A stretch of DNA of 51,481 bases from Candidatus Methanimicrococcus labiotermitis (GTDB lineage Archaea; Halobacteriota; Methanosarcinia; Methanosarcinales; Methanosarcinaceae). The notes under the pieces are model-generated. The model saw only the letters and a program-made list of their open reading frames with translations, did no database searches and had not been told where the DNA came from. Shown piece by piece: positions 9,170-17,809 of this stretch (positions are counted from its first letter, which is position 1; every line of letters starts with the position of its first letter). Made by a program: the position numbers and the translations under genes. The DNA is taken from contig WRCE01000010.1 of NCBI GenBank assembly GCA_009784005.1, positions 1 through 51,481 of the forward strand, read 5' to 3'.

Positions 9170-10489
9170 ATGAGTCAAGAACAGAGGGCGGGTGGACGGG
9201 CGTTTGAACGGGCGTTCGAACAGCGGGCGTTCGAACAGCGGGCGTTCGAACAGCGGACGTGCGAACAAAAGCCGTGCGAACAAAAACCGTGCGAACAAAG
9301 GCCGGATTTTGAGAAATACACGGACAAGTATTTTTTGCGCGCTTATGACATTCTCCGAGCGGACAATTTAAACCCGTTCGTCAAGGCGCAGATTTTTGTC
9401 AGAAAAGGCCCCGGCGTCGTTGCCGGCATAAATGAAGCCGTTGATTTCATTTTGGCGAATTCCGATTTAAAGAAAAATGGCGGCCGCCTTTATGCGCTTT
9501 CCGACGGCGACACATATCAGCCGCTTGAAACGCTCCTTCTTTTGGAAGCGCCGATTCTTGATATTGTTCGTTTGGAAACCGTTTATCTCGGAATCATCAG
9601 TTCGTCTCTTGCCGTTTTCAATGACGGGCAAAAGTTGGATTTGGAAAAGTCGGAAAAACGGATGAAAGCCGTTGTTGACGCCGCCGAAAATCGCCCCGTC
9701 ACTTATTTCGGGGCCCGCCACTGGCACTTTGAGGACGATGCCGCCATTTCAAAAGCGGCAATCGATGGCGGCGCCGTGGGCGCATCTACGGACAACGGCG
9801 CGGCTTACGCCGGCAAAGAAGGAAGCGGCACAATTCCGCACGCTCTTGAAAACATATACGCTTGGAAAGACGGCCGAGAAAATGCCGTCGTGAGCGCCTC
9901 CGTCGCGTTTGATCAATGTATGCCAAAGGACATCGCTCGCGTCGCGCTGGTGGATTATAACAACAAAGAAATTGACGATACGCTTCAGACGGCACGGCGC
10001 GTGCCCGGGCTTGCAGCGGTCAGGGTCGACACGTGCGGCGAAAACGTCGGGCAAGGCGCGCTGTCTTTTAAAGATTTAGAAGGAAAAACAGCGGCTGAAA
10101 AAGATAAAATCATATCGGATTTCTTTGGCGGAAGCGTTCACGTTCGCATTCACGTCCCCGAGGCGGATGAAAAATATTGGTTCGGCACGGGTGTCACCGT
10201 CACCGGCGTATACGCCATCCGCCGCGCGCTTGATGCAAACGGTTTTGCCCATATCAAAATCATGCTTTCCAGCGGTTTTGGCGACGCCGCCAAGGTCAAA
10301 GCGTTCACGACGGCGGAAAAACAAATCGGAATAAGACTGTTTGACAGCCTCGGCGTCGGCGGCATTTATGATTCCCGCGACTCGACAATGGATATCGTTT
10401 CCGTCGGCGCGGATATTGACTCAATGGAGCCGATGGCGAAGACCGGCAGGGTGTACCGCCCCAATCCGAGATTGAAACGGATTGTTTGA
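9170..10489 (+). CDS. Nicotinate phosphoribosyltransferase-like protein with repeat N-terminus
   Basis: The core (residues 50-439) resembles archaeal nicotinate phosphoribosyltransferases, which salvage nicotinate to NaMN. It has RKGPGVVAGINEAVDF, GARHWHFEDDAAISKAAIDG (181-200, the family signature), ASVAFDQCMPK and the phosphate-binding DSLGVGGIYDSRDSTMDIVS near the C-terminus. Residues 9-44 are unlike the family: a pentapeptide repeat of the RAFEQ type changing to KPCEQ, encoded by 15-bp tandem repeats. The only in-frame ATG precedes the repeat, so the extension is probably translated unless a non-ATG start after it is used. A TATA-like element lies 75-85 nt upstream. De novo NaMN enzymes are also encoded in this window (NadX, NadA, NadC), so this would be the salvage branch. 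Confidence 0.75.
   Translation: MSQEQRAGGRAFERAFEQRAFEQRAFEQRTCEQKPCEQKPCEQRPDFEKYTDKYFLRAYDILRADNLNPFVKAQIFVRKGPGVVAGINEAVDFILANSDLKKNGGRLYALSDGDTYQPLETLLLLEAPILDIVRLETVYLGIISSSLAVFNDGQKLDLEKSEKRMKAVVDAAENRPVTYFGARHWHFEDDAAISKAAIDGGAVGASTDNGAAYAGKEGSGTIPHALENIYAWKDGRENAVVSASVAFDQCMPKDIARVALVDYNNKEIDDTLQTARRVPGLAAVRVDTCGENVGQGALSFKDLEGKTAAEKDKIISDFFGGSVHVRIHVPEADEKYWFGTGVTVTGVYAIRRALDANGFAHIKIMLSSGFGDAAKVKAFTTAEKQIGIRLFDSLGVGGIYDSRDSTMDIVSVGADIDSMEPMAKTGRVYRPNPRLKRIV
9194..9303 (+). repeat. 15-bp in-frame tandem repeat
   Basis: GCGTTCGAACAGCGG recurs and drifts to CCGTGCGAACAAAAG, giving about seven units. The unit is five codons long, so unit gain or loss preserves the frame. Confidence 0.85.
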
Positions 10490-10622
10490 CCGCGGCGCTT
10501 ACCGGCGCTTACCGGCGTCATTTTTGCGCCTCTTCAGGTCATTTTTTATTTTTGAATTTTTTTTAATTTTTTTTAATTTTTTAATTTTTTAATTTTTTCA
10601 GGAATGGGAGGGATGAATTTCA

Positions 10623-11504
10623 ATGGCAAAACCGCAAAAGTTGAGGGATTTCGCAAAACAATACCTCCCTGCTCTTTCCGGCGCGGCTGAAAACGAAGGC
10701 CTTTCTTTCACGAACGCGGAAATCGAAATGCTGCCGTCCAATAAGCAAAAAATCGGCGACATTTTGATTATTTCCATTCCCGCCGCCCTTTCTCATAAAA
10801 AAGCGGAAATCGGTCAACTTCTTTTGCTCATGGATGACAGCGCCCGTCTCGTTTTCAATGACAGCGGCATTTCCGGCCCTCTCAGAATCCCGAACCGCGA
10901 ATTGATTGCCCGCCGCGCCTGCTTTTCCGATTCCGCCGAGACGGTTCACAAAGAAAACGGCTGCCTGTTTAAGTTGGACGTTTCAAAAATCATGTTTTCC
11001 AAAGGCAATCTCAATGAGAAGAGGCCGCCTGCCGCCCTTTCCGGCGAAACGGTTGTTGACATGTTTGCCGGCATCGGTTACTTTTCAATCCCGATTGCCG
11101 TTCATTCAAAACCATCAAAGATCATCGCGATTGAATTGAATCCCGTTTCTTACGGTTATTTGTGTGAAAACATCCGTTTAAACGGCGTACAGGCCGTTGT
11201 TGAGCCGATTTTGGGGGATTGCCGTATTTTCGCGCCTGAAAACATTGCCGACCGCGTTTTGATGGGTTATGTCGGCACAACGCACGAATATTTGGAGGCC
11301 GGACTCAGGGCGGTCAAAAAGGAGGGCGGGATTTTGCATTATCATGAAACCGTTCATCAGAACGATTTTCCCAAACGCGCTGTTGAAAGAATCGAGGCGG
11401 CGGCGGAAAAATGCGGGCGGGAAGCGTCAGTTTTGGAATCGCGTAAGGTCAAAAAGTATTCGCCCGGGGTTTATCATATTGTCATTGACGCCGCGATTAA
11501 GTGA
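10623..11504 (+). CDS. taw2: Wyosine-pathway tRNA aminocarboxypropyltransferase (Taw2/TYW2-like)
   Basis: A 293-residue class I SAM-dependent enzyme of the Trm5/TYW2 family. Taw2 moves the 3-amino-3-carboxypropyl group of SAM onto 4-demethylwyosine at position 37 of tRNA-Phe. Visible motifs are the SAM-binding VVDMFAGIGYFSIPIAV (about residues 143-160), AIELNPVSYGYLCENIRLNG, and GGILHYHETV; the HYHE form fits Taw2 better than Trm5. The C-terminus VKKYSPGVYHIVID is also typical. An N-terminal part (IGDILIISIP) matches the usual lead-in region. ATG 10623 is preceded by GGGAGGGATG, a good ribosome binding site. Trm5 remains the main alternative. Confidence 0.82.
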   Translation: MAKPQKLRDFAKQYLPALSGAAENEGLSFTNAEIEMLPSNKQKIGDILIISIPAALSHKKAEIGQLLLLMDDSARLVFNDSGISGPLRIPNRELIARRACFSDSAETVHKENGCLFKLDVSKIMFSKGNLNEKRPPAALSGETVVDMFAGIGYFSIPIAVHSKPSKIIAIELNPVSYGYLCENIRLNGVQAVVEPILGDCRIFAPENIADRVLMGYVGTTHEYLEAGLRAVKKEGGILHYHETVHQNDFPKRAVERIEAAAEKCGREASVLESRKVKKYSPGVYHIVIDAAIK

Positions 11505-11518
11505 AAATGAGTCTTTTT

Positions 11519-11602
11519 TTGTTCGTTTTGTCAGTTTGTTCGTTTTGTCAGTTTGTTCGTTTTGTCAGTTTGTTGGTTTTGTCAGTTTGTTCGTTTTGTC
11601 AG
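11519..11602. repeat. 17-bp tandem repeat
   Basis: GTTCGTTTTGTCAGTTT is repeated almost perfectly about five times directly after the taw2 stop codon. Confidence 0.9.
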
Positions 11603-11890
11603 TTAATCTCTTTTTTTAATCATTTCTAATTCCGATACATTATCATCTCAGATGATTATTTATTTGCTTTTTATGTCTGATAATGCATAGTTATTTAAAT
11701 CTTGAATACTTTTTAATTATTAATTATAAATCTATTTTAATTTTATCAGTTATAGAATTCCGTTCTCAATAATAATCTTGTACGTTATTGTTGTCAATTT
11801 ATTATTTTTTGATTACGGAAGAACTGTTTTGTATGATTCGATGACCTGTCTCTCGCTTATAGCGAGAAGAGAACGCGGGTAGTTAGATCT
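11603..11890. other. AT-rich spacer, no gene seen
   Basis: No coding potential. A small hairpin CTCGCT-TAT-AGCGAG lies near 11853-11870. I see nothing else that can be named. Confidence 0.4.
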
Positions 11891-11919
11891 TAGGAATATT
11901 TCCTATATGATTATATACA
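11891..11919 (+). promoter_or_regulatory. Palindrome plus TATA box of the small RNA locus
   Basis: TAGGAA-TAT-TTCCTA (11891-11905) lies just before TTATATACA (11911-11919). The TATA and its context TTATATACACGAA are nearly identical to the promoter of tRNA-Ser at 16851, which argues for a strong promoter. The palindrome could bind a regulator. Confidence 0.55.
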
Positions 11920-11937
11920 CGAAGCACTACATAATCA

Positions 11938-12071
11938 CGCTGATTTTGGCTTGGATGCCAAAATCAAAAAAACGGCGGTTAGTTCAACCATACATGAATT
12001 GACCACAAAAACAAACCCATACCCAATAGAAAGGCAGTCTCACCGAGACTGTCTTTCACCACGTTTTTTTT
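11938..12071 (+). ncRNA. Candidate structured small RNA, about 130 nt
   Basis: A TATA box predicts transcription from about 11938. The first element is a perfect 10-bp hairpin, TGATTTTGGC (11941-11950) with 11957-11966. About 60 nt of unpaired-looking sequence follows, then a 12-bp hairpin with a 3-nt loop (12030-12041 with 12045-12056) and an eight-T run at 12064-12071, a textbook terminator. No reading frame of note lies inside. Promoter, structured 5' end and terminator with no protein gene between them suggest a small RNA of unknown family. It is not RNase P RNA or SRP RNA, being too short and lacking their cores. Confidence 0.6.
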
Positions 12072-12340
12072 AAATGCCGTATTTGTATCGGTATTGGTAT
12101 CAGTTAGGTATCAGTATTGGTATTGGTTTTCGGGCTTTGACAAAAACAGTAAAAACTGAGAAACTGATTTTAGATGTTTTACATGCTTCAAACATTCTTT
12201 GAACAAATTTCAAACATGCTTCGAAACAAACTTCAAACATGCTTCAAACATGCTTCAAACAAGCTTCAAAAAAACGTCAAACAAACTTCAAACAGACATC
12301 ACAAACCCGAAAAAACGATTGGAACGATTCCCCTCGAATC
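12072..12340. repeat. Two tandem repeat tracts upstream of the HTH-CBS gene
   Basis: A GTATTGGTATCAGTT-like repeat (12080-12130) is followed by a tract of ATGCTTCAAAC-like units, 11 bp long and imperfect (12180-12300). No gene seen. Confidence 0.7.
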
Positions 12341-12347
12341 TGAACGA

Positions 12348-12372
12348 TTAAATACTATTACTTGCAGTAATA
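12348..12372 (+). promoter_or_regulatory. TATA box and palindromic operator of the HTH-CBS gene
   Basis: TTAAATAC at 12348-12355 is 24 nt from the ATG, predicting a leaderless mRNA. Directly after it lies the perfect palindrome TATTACT-TGC-AGTAATA (12356-12372), between TATA and the start of transcription. A protein bound there would block initiation, so autoregulation by the encoded HTH protein is likely. Confidence 0.6.
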
Positions 12373-12378
12373 ATCAAT

Positions 12379-12933
12379 ATGCAAATCCCAACGGCTGAAG
12401 ATTTAAAAAAGAGACGGATAGAACTCGGTTTGACCCAAGTCGATTTGGCGAAACGGGCAGGCGTCAGCCAGCCGCTGATTGCGCGTATTGAAACAAACGA
12501 TGTTGATCCCCGTTTGTCCACCGTCGGGAAAATATTGACGGCCTTTGATGAGGTCAAAAAAGAGCAGCAGATCGTTGCCAAAGATATCATCAGCTCGCCC
12601 GTCATTCACGTCGAGCCGGCACAGCTGCTGGAGGAAGCCATTATGATTATGAATTCAAACGGCATCTCTCAACTTCCGGTCATCGAAAACGGCGTTCCTG
12701 TCGGCAGTTTGTCGGAAGGGGCGATTGTCAAAACCATCGCCGTTAAAAAATCATTGGCAGGAATGAAAGTATCCAATCTGATGGAAGAATCGTTCCCGAC
12801 AGTGCCCCAAACAACTTCCGTATTAACAATCTCGCATATTCTTGAACGAAGTCCGGCTGTTCTTGTCGTGGAAAAAGGCATTGTGACAGGCGTCATCACC
12901 AAAAGCGACATTATGAAAATCGTCAATGGCTGA
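12379..12933 (+). CDS. XRE-type HTH regulator with CBS domain pair
   Basis: A 184-residue archaeal regulator. The N-terminal Cro/C1-type helix-turn-helix reads LKKRRIELGLTQVDLAKRAG and SQPLIARIETNDVDPRLSTV (residues about 9-49). Two CBS motifs follow: IISSPVIHVEPAQLLEEAI with ISQLPVIENGVPVGSLSEG, then LMEESFPTVPQTTSV with AVLVVEKGIVTGVITKSDIM. CBS pairs usually bind adenosine nucleotides or SAM, so this probably links a nucleotide signal to DNA binding; the ligand is not known. A palindrome in its own promoter suggests autoregulation. It stands alone, with repeats on both sides. Confidence 0.88.
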   Translation: MQIPTAEDLKKRRIELGLTQVDLAKRAGVSQPLIARIETNDVDPRLSTVGKILTAFDEVKKEQQIVAKDIISSPVIHVEPAQLLEEAIMIMNSNGISQLPVIENGVPVGSLSEGAIVKTIAVKKSLAGMKVSNLMEESFPTVPQTTSVLTISHILERSPAVLVVEKGIVTGVITKSDIMKIVNG

Positions 12934-13198
12934 GAATTGGTCCGCCGGTTTTCAATCTTTTTCAATCTTTTTCAATCATTTTCAATCATTTTTAATCATT
13001 TTCAATCTTTTTTGTGATGACGGAAAAACCGTCAAATTGTTATTTTTGAAAAATTCAAAGGAATAGATTTATTATTTTAAGCTAATTCTAAGGTAATTAT
13101 TCGTTGAATATCGTTGATTCACAAACATATTTACAATTATTTACAGTTCATATTAAACCCATTATTTACCCGTTTACAGATCAATATCAGGTGACATT

Positions 13199-14365
13199 AT
13201 GATTAGAACAGAAGACAAGTTAATGATGATGCCGGGGCCGGTTGAAGTACCGCACCGCGTTTTGATGGCGATGGCCAAACCGATGATCAATCACCGAAGC
13301 AAAGAGTTTTCCGCAATTTACGATGAATGCCAAAAGATTTCGGCCGACTTCTTTAAAACAAAAGCCGACAACATCTCCATTATTTCAGGCTCGGGAACGG
13401 CCGGCATGGAAGCCGCAATCGGCTGCCTGAACAATAAAAGCGACAAGATTCTGGCAATCGACAACGGAAAATTCGGCCAGCGCTTTAAGAAATTAGCCGG
13501 CAAATACGGAACCGTCGTTCCGCTCGAATTTGAATGGGGAAAATCCGTGGATTTGGCGGCCGTTGAAGAAAAACTCGCCGCCGGCGATATCAAAACGATT
13601 GCGATGGTGCACAACGAGTCAGCCACCGCTATTAAAAACCCCGCGCCCGAAATCGGCGCTCTGGCAAAAAAATACGGCGCTTTCTTTGTTTTAGACGTTG
13701 TCTCCTCCCTCGGCGGCGACGACATTCGAACCGATGAATGGGGCGTTGACATTGCCGTTACGGGTTCACAGAAATGTATTGCCGCGCCGCCCGGAATTGC
13801 AATCGTTTCTGCCAACGAACGCGCGCTCGCGGAAATGGAAAACGTGACAACGCGCCCGTACTATTTAGACTTGGTCGCCTACAACAAAAGCGCTTCCAAA
13901 GACCTGAAAGAAACGCCTTACACGCCTGCCGTTTCTCTTTTTTACGCGCTTCAAGAAGCCCTTCGGATCATGAACGAAGAAGGTTTGGAAAAGAGAATCG
14001 AAAGACACTATTTGATGACAAAAGCTGTCCGCGACGCAGTGACCGCGCTCGGCGTTGAAATGTTCCCGCAGCTGAACGAAGTCAGCGCCTATTCCAACAC
14101 GGTCTCGGCAATGAAAGCGCCTGCCGGCATCAACGGCGAAGACATCAAGAAAGCCATGAACAAAAGAGGCATAATCATCACCGGCGGCCAAGACGAACTG
14201 AAAGGCAAAATTTTCAGAATCGGTTCCATGGGCGCGACAACACCGACAAACATCATGACGACCTTGGCGGAACTGGAACAGGTTCTCTGCGACATGGGCG
14301 TCGTTGACTCCCCGGGAGCCGCGATGGATATTGCCGGCGAGACGATGGCAAAACTGTACGAATAA
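13199..14365 (+). CDS. Class V aminotransferase (alanine-glyoxylate/phosphoserine type)
   Basis: A PLP-dependent aminotransferase of 388 residues. MMPGPVEVPHRVLMAMAKPM is the family's N-terminal signature; SGSGTAGMEAAI (63-74) binds the cofactor phosphate. Asp166 in FVLDVVSSLGG holds the pyridine nitrogen, and Lys192 in GSQKCIAAPPG is the Schiff-base lysine. In methanogens a member of this group (MJ0959) acts as phosphoserine aminotransferase, and others act on aspartate or alanine; I cannot pick the substrate from sequence. Start: CAGGTGACATT places GGTGA a few bases before ATG 13199. argG follows on the same strand after 57 bp and could share its transcript, since no terminator is seen between them. 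Confidence 0.88.
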   Translation: MIRTEDKLMMMPGPVEVPHRVLMAMAKPMINHRSKEFSAIYDECQKISADFFKTKADNISIISGSGTAGMEAAIGCLNNKSDKILAIDNGKFGQRFKKLAGKYGTVVPLEFEWGKSVDLAAVEEKLAAGDIKTIAMVHNESATAIKNPAPEIGALAKKYGAFFVLDVVSSLGGDDIRTDEWGVDIAVTGSQKCIAAPPGIAIVSANERALAEMENVTTRPYYLDLVAYNKSASKDLKETPYTPAVSLFYALQEALRIMNEEGLEKRIERHYLMTKAVRDAVTALGVEMFPQLNEVSAYSNTVSAMKAPAGINGEDIKKAMNKRGIIITGGQDELKGKIFRIGSMGATTPTNIMTTLAELEQVLCDMGVVDSPGAAMDIAGETMAKLYE

Positions 14366-14422
14366 GCATGAATATATTTGTTGCTTCAATTATTTGTTTC
14401 AATTAAAAAGAGTGAGTGAAAA

Positions 14423-15607
14423 ATGGTTAAGAAAGCAGTTCTTTCCTATTCCGGCGGACTTGACACATCCGTCTGCATTCCGATGCTGAAAGAGGATTAC
14501 GGTTTTGATGTCGTCATCACTGTTTCCGTTGATGTCGGCCAGCCGGAGCATGAAGTTATTAACGCCGAAGAAAAGGCAAAAAAGATCAGCGACAAGCACT
14601 TTACGGTGGACGCCAAAGACGAATTTGTCAATGACTACATTTTCCGGCTGATTAAAGCCAACGGCGACTACGAAGGCTATGTGATGGGAACCTCTATCGC
14701 GCGCCCGCTTATTGCCAAAAAGGTTGTCGAAGTCGCTGAAAAAGAAGGCGCCGACGCGTTTGCGCACGGCTGTACCGGCAAAGGCAACGACCAGCTTCGC
14801 TTTGAAACGATTTTCCGCGGCACGGGCCTTGAAGTGATTGCGCCGATGCGCGAACGCAACCTGACCCGCGAATGGGAAATCGAATACGCCAAGAGCCACA
14901 ACATTCCGGTGGCGGCAACGAAAGACAAGCCGTGGAGCGTTGACGAAAATCTCTGGAGCCGCAGTATCGAAGGCGGCCGGCTGGAAGACCCGAGCTTTAT
15001 CCCGCCGGAAGAGATCTACGAATGGACAACGTCTCCCGAAAAAGCGCCCGATGTACCGACAATCATTGACGTCGGATTTGAAAACGGCGTCCCGGTGTCT
15101 TTAGACGGTAAAAGAATGAACGGGTTTGACCTGATTCAAAAACTCAACAAAGTCGGCGGCGAAAACGGCGTCGGCAGAACAGATCTCGTAGAGGACCGCG
15201 TGCTTGGCCTCAAAGCCCGCGAAAACTACGAACACCCGGCGGCAACCATATTGCTCAAAGCTCACAAAGATTTGGAACAGCTGGTGCTGACCCGCGCCGA
15301 GCTCAAATTCAAAGCCGGCGTGGACGCGCAGTGGTCAGAACTCGCCTATCAGGGCTTAGTGGACGAACCGCTATACGCCGCCTTAAACGCTTTCATCGAC
15401 AAAACGCAGGAACGCGTCGCCGGAACCGTCAAAATGAAACTTTACAAAGGCAGTTTAACCATTGTTGCCCGCGAATCTCCGTTTGCGCTTTATTCCGAAG
15501 ATTTGGTGTCCTTTGACAGCCAAACCATCAACCAAAAAGATGCGGAAGGCTACTGCAAATACCACGGCTTCCAAGCCAGAATGTACCAACAGTTAAAGAA
15601 AAAGTAA
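14423..15607 (+). CDS. argG: Argininosuccinate synthase
   Basis: ArgG joins citrulline and aspartate with ATP to give argininosuccinate, the penultimate step to arginine. The 394-residue length is standard. The ATP pyrophosphatase P-loop [10 protein letters not shown] lies at residues 8-17. [30 protein letters not shown] and [17 protein letters not shown] are all conserved family segments. The start ATG follows GAGTGAGTGAAAA. It probably shares a transcript with the aminotransferase upstream, and a strong hairpin terminator ends the unit at 15683-15716. Confidence 0.97.
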   Translation: MVKKAVLSYSGGLDTSVCIPMLKEDYGFDVVITVSVDVGQPEHEVINAEEKAKKISDKHFTVDAKDEFVNDYIFRLIKANGDYEGYVMGTSIARPLIAKKVVEVAEKEGADAFAHGCTGKGNDQLRFETIFRGTGLEVIAPMRERNLTREWEIEYAKSHNIPVAATKDKPWSVDENLWSRSIEGGRLEDPSFIPPEEIYEWTTSPEKAPDVPTIIDVGFENGVPVSLDGKRMNGFDLIQKLNKVGGENGVGRTDLVEDRVLGLKARENYEHPAATILLKAHKDLEQLVLTRAELKFKAGVDAQWSELAYQGLVDEPLYAALNAFIDKTQERVAGTVKMKLYKGSLTIVARESPFALYSEDLVSFDSQTINQKDAEGYCKYHGFQARMYQQLKKK

Positions 15608-15682
15608 AGAGCGGAATAGCAGTATTGCAGTTTTGAAGTACAGCAGTTTTGAAGTATTTTTCAAAATAATTTGAAAACACAG

Positions 15683-15716
15683 ATGCCGGATATTTCATCC
15701 GGCATTCGCTTTTTTT
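15683..15716 (+). terminator. argG terminator
   Basis: ATGCCGGAT (15683-15691) pairs perfectly with 15697-15705 across a 5-nt loop, followed by seven T at 15710-15716. Confidence 0.8.
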
Positions 15717-15737
15717 AAGGCATGGATTATAATAAAT

Positions 15738-15822
15738 CATAATCAAAACTGTAATCAAAACTGTAATCAAAACTGTAATCAAAACCGTAATCAAAACCGT
15801 AATCAAAACCATAATCAGAAAC
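15738..15822. repeat. 12-bp tandem repeat
   Basis: AATCAAAACTGT (later AATCAAAACCGT) is repeated about seven times. After it, the GCATTCGCTTTTTTTAA end of the argG terminator appears again near 15838-15856 without its stem. Confidence 0.85.
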
Positions 15823-15912
15823 CGTTGGAATCATCAGCATTCGCTTTTTTTAAAGACGGTTTCAGGAAAAGGTTATTAAAGGAATAATCAGATTTACGGT
15901 TCATTCAAACGT

Positions 15913-15920
15913 TATATAAG
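15913..15920 (+). promoter_or_regulatory. TATA box of the FKBP gene
   Basis: TTATATAA in the context ACGTTATATAAGAG; it predicts a start near 15943 and a leader of about 140 nt. Confidence 0.45.
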
Positions 15921-16085
15921 AGTATAACGCCTTATCACGATGCCTTAGCATCTTGATTTATTCGTTATTCATATTATTCGTTATTCATATTAATCATTCA
16001 TGAATCGTTGCTCGCATGAAAGCCGAGAAACGGCCGCTGTTCATTAAAGTGAAAACGGCCCCGATTCGTCACACAGGTGAAAGAA

Positions 16086-16772
16086 ATGGCATTGAAGAAA
16101 GGAGATTTTATTAAACTCAACTACACCGGCAGAATGGAAGACGGAAAAGTCTTTGACACCACCGATGAAGAAGTTGCGAAAGCAGAAAACGTGCACACGA
16201 CACAGGGTCTTTACGGCGGCGATGTCGTCATCGTCGGCTACGGTCACACGATTGTAGGTCTTGACAACGAATTGGTTGGCAAAGATGCCGGCTACGAAGG
16301 CCAAGTAACCGTCGCCCCCGAGAACGCCTTTGGCATGCCCCGCGAAGACTTGATCCAGTCAGTCTCGACTTCAAAATTCAAAGACGGCCGCGCTCAAATC
16401 GGCATGGTCATCGAACAAGACGGCCGCCAGGGCGTTGTGACAAAAGTCATCGGCCGCCGCGCGACAATCGACTTCAACAGCGTGCTCGCCGGAAAAACCG
16501 TCGTCTACGACTTCAAAATTGAAGCCGTCTTGGAAACCTCCGAAGACAAAATCAAAGGCCTTTTCGCGCTTTACACCGGCATCAAAGACCCCGAAGTCAC
16601 GATTGACGGCGGCGTTGCCGGCATTGAGATCCCGACAGGCATCACATTCAACCAGAGATGGCTCTTCATGAAAGGAAAACTTGCCGATGAGGTGCTCAAA
16701 AACACCGATTTGAAAGAAATCCGCTACATCGAAACCGTCAAGAAAGAAGTGAAAGAAGAAAAAGCAGAGTGA
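16086..16772 (+). CDS. FKBP-type peptidyl-prolyl isomerase, long archaeal type
   Basis: A prolyl isomerase and chaperone of the SlyD-like FKBP class, 228 residues from the chosen ATG. The FKBP core has GDFIKLNYTGRMEDGKVFDTT near the start. An inserted flap domain follows (VAPENAFGMPREDLIQ), then the return of the core (TIDFNSVLAGKTVVYDFKIE), where NSVLAGKTV takes the place of the usual N-H-LAGK motif. The remaining 80 residues are the extra domain of the long, roughly 26-kDa archaeal FKBPs, ending in a charged helix. I start it at ATG 16086, because GGTGA at 16076-16080 is correctly spaced for it; a GTG three codons earlier overlaps that site. Confidence 0.92.
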   Translation: MALKKGDFIKLNYTGRMEDGKVFDTTDEEVAKAENVHTTQGLYGGDVVIVGYGHTIVGLDNELVGKDAGYEGQVTVAPENAFGMPREDLIQSVSTSKFKDGRAQIGMVIEQDGRQGVVTKVIGRRATIDFNSVLAGKTVVYDFKIEAVLETSEDKIKGLFALYTGIKDPEVTIDGGVAGIEIPTGITFNQRWLFMKGKLADEVLKNTDLKEIRYIETVKKEVKEEKAE

Positions 16773-16850
16773 GCGCAGAATCTTCTGCTCACCCTTATTT
16801 TCATATTTTTCATAGCTCATATTTTTCATATTCTTATTTTTGAAAAATCG

Positions 16851-16859
16851 TTATATACA
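16851..16859 (+). promoter_or_regulatory. TATA box of tRNA-Ser
   Basis: TTATATACA about 40 nt before the tRNA 5' end; almost identical to the element in front of the small RNA at 11938. Confidence 0.6.
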
Positions 16860-16895
16860 CGAATCGTGTTTATGTGTTACAATTCTGTATCATTT

Positions 16896-16980
16896 GCGGA
16901 GATAGCCAAGCGGCCCACGGCGCCGGTCTTGAAAACCGGTGGTGCCCCGCACCTCGGGAGTTCAAATCTCCCTCTCCGCG
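16896..16980 (+). tRNA. tRNA-Ser (UGA)
   Basis: An 85-nt class II tRNA. The acceptor stem GCGGAGA pairs with TCTCCGC (16973-16979), and the discriminator base is G. Anticodon stem CCGGT/ACCGG encloses the loop CTTGAAA with anticodon TGA at 16930-16932. A variable arm (GGTGCCCCGCACC) is present, as expected for serine. The T arm reads GGGAG-TTCAAAT-CTCCC. CCA is not encoded. Confidence 0.95.
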
Positions 16981-17040
16981 CTTTATTTTTTTAATAATTT
17001 GAATTGTAGAATTATTTTTGAATTATACGGAGAATAAAAT

Positions 17041-17514
17041 ATGACTGACGTTTTACTTGAAACCACCTTGGGTAACATCACTATCAAATTGCATGACAAC
17101 ATGCCGGTCACTGCCGGAAACTTCAAACAGCTCGTTGAAAAAGGCTTTTACAACGGCGTCATCTTCCACCGCGTGATCCCTAACTTCATGGTCCAGGGCG
17201 GCGACCCGACCGGAACCGGCATGGGCGGCCCCGGCTATTCCATCCCCGACGAATTCGTAAAAGGCTCAACCAACCTCCGCGGCACAATTTCCATGGCCAA
17301 CGCCGGCCCGAACTCCGGCGGCAGCCAGTTCTTCATCAACCTCGTCGACAACACCTACCTTGACTGGGACAAGCCCCCCGGCTCTTCCAAGCACCCCGTC
17401 TTCGGCACAATCGTCCAAGGCATGGACATCGTCGACAAAATCGGCAACGTCAAAACCGGCAAAGGCGACAAGCCTGTGACGGAAGTTAAAATTGTAAAGG
17501 CGAGTGTCGTCTGA
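17041..17514 (+). CDS. Cyclophilin-type peptidyl-prolyl isomerase
   Basis: A 157-residue cytosolic cyclophilin that catalyses proline cis-trans isomerisation. The signature FHRVIPNFMVQGGDPTGTGMGG contains the catalytic Arg in FHR and the Gln in MVQGG. RGTISMANAGPNSGGSQFFI and HPVFGTIVQGMDIVDKI complete the active site. There is no signal peptide. The upstream 60 nt after tRNA-Ser contain an AT-rich stretch and GGAG before ATG 17041. A paired-hairpin cassette begins 12 nt after the stop and probably ends the transcript. With the FKBP just upstream, this forms a small folding-helper cluster. Confidence 0.95.
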   Translation: MTDVLLETTLGNITIKLHDNMPVTAGNFKQLVEKGFYNGVIFHRVIPNFMVQGGDPTGTGMGGPGYSIPDEFVKGSTNLRGTISMANAGPNSGGSQFFINLVDNTYLDWDKPPGSSKHPVFGTIVQGMDIVDKIGNVKTGKGDKPVTEVKIVKASVV

Positions 17515-17525
17515 TAGAAGAAAAT

Positions 17526-17614
17526 AAATTTTGCGGCCTCGCTACGCTCGGTCGCAAAATTTCAGGGGCTGCAGCAGCAGGACCGTTCGCTTATAGGGGT
17601 GCCTGCGGCACCCC
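17526..17614 (+). terminator. Paired-hairpin cassette, copy A
   Basis: The first hairpin is AAATTTTGCG (17526-17535) with CGCAAAATTT (17553-17562), whose loop contains GCCTCGCTACGCTCGGT. The second is GGGGTGCC-TGC-GGCACCCC (17596-17614). The same pair of hairpins, with a different spacer, follows the tubulin-like gene at 40552-40641. Probably a double terminator that has been copied. Confidence 0.6.
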
Positions 17615-17636
17615 GTCTTCTCTTTTCCTTTTTTCT

Positions 17637-17808
17637 CTTATTTCCCTAATTCTCTTTTTTACATTTTTGTTTCAAAATGAAACATCCCTTTTCTTAAAGT
17701 ATAAAGGAAAAAACGAACGCCGTTTTTAAAAAACTCATTTTTCAGGTTTCAATCAAAAGGGCGTTCGGGTTTGATTTTAATCGACGAAACCTGATGTTTC
17801 GGTTTATC
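17637..17808. repeat. Nested palindromic element, copy 1
   Basis: About 172 bp. Nested arms: GAAACATC with GATGTTTC on the outside; CGAACGCC with GGCGTTCG further in; and an alternative stem CAGGTTTC/GAAACCTG with AATCAAA/TTTGATT. It is followed head-to-tail by copy 2. No reading frame. Confidence 0.7.
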
Positions 17809-17809
17809 T

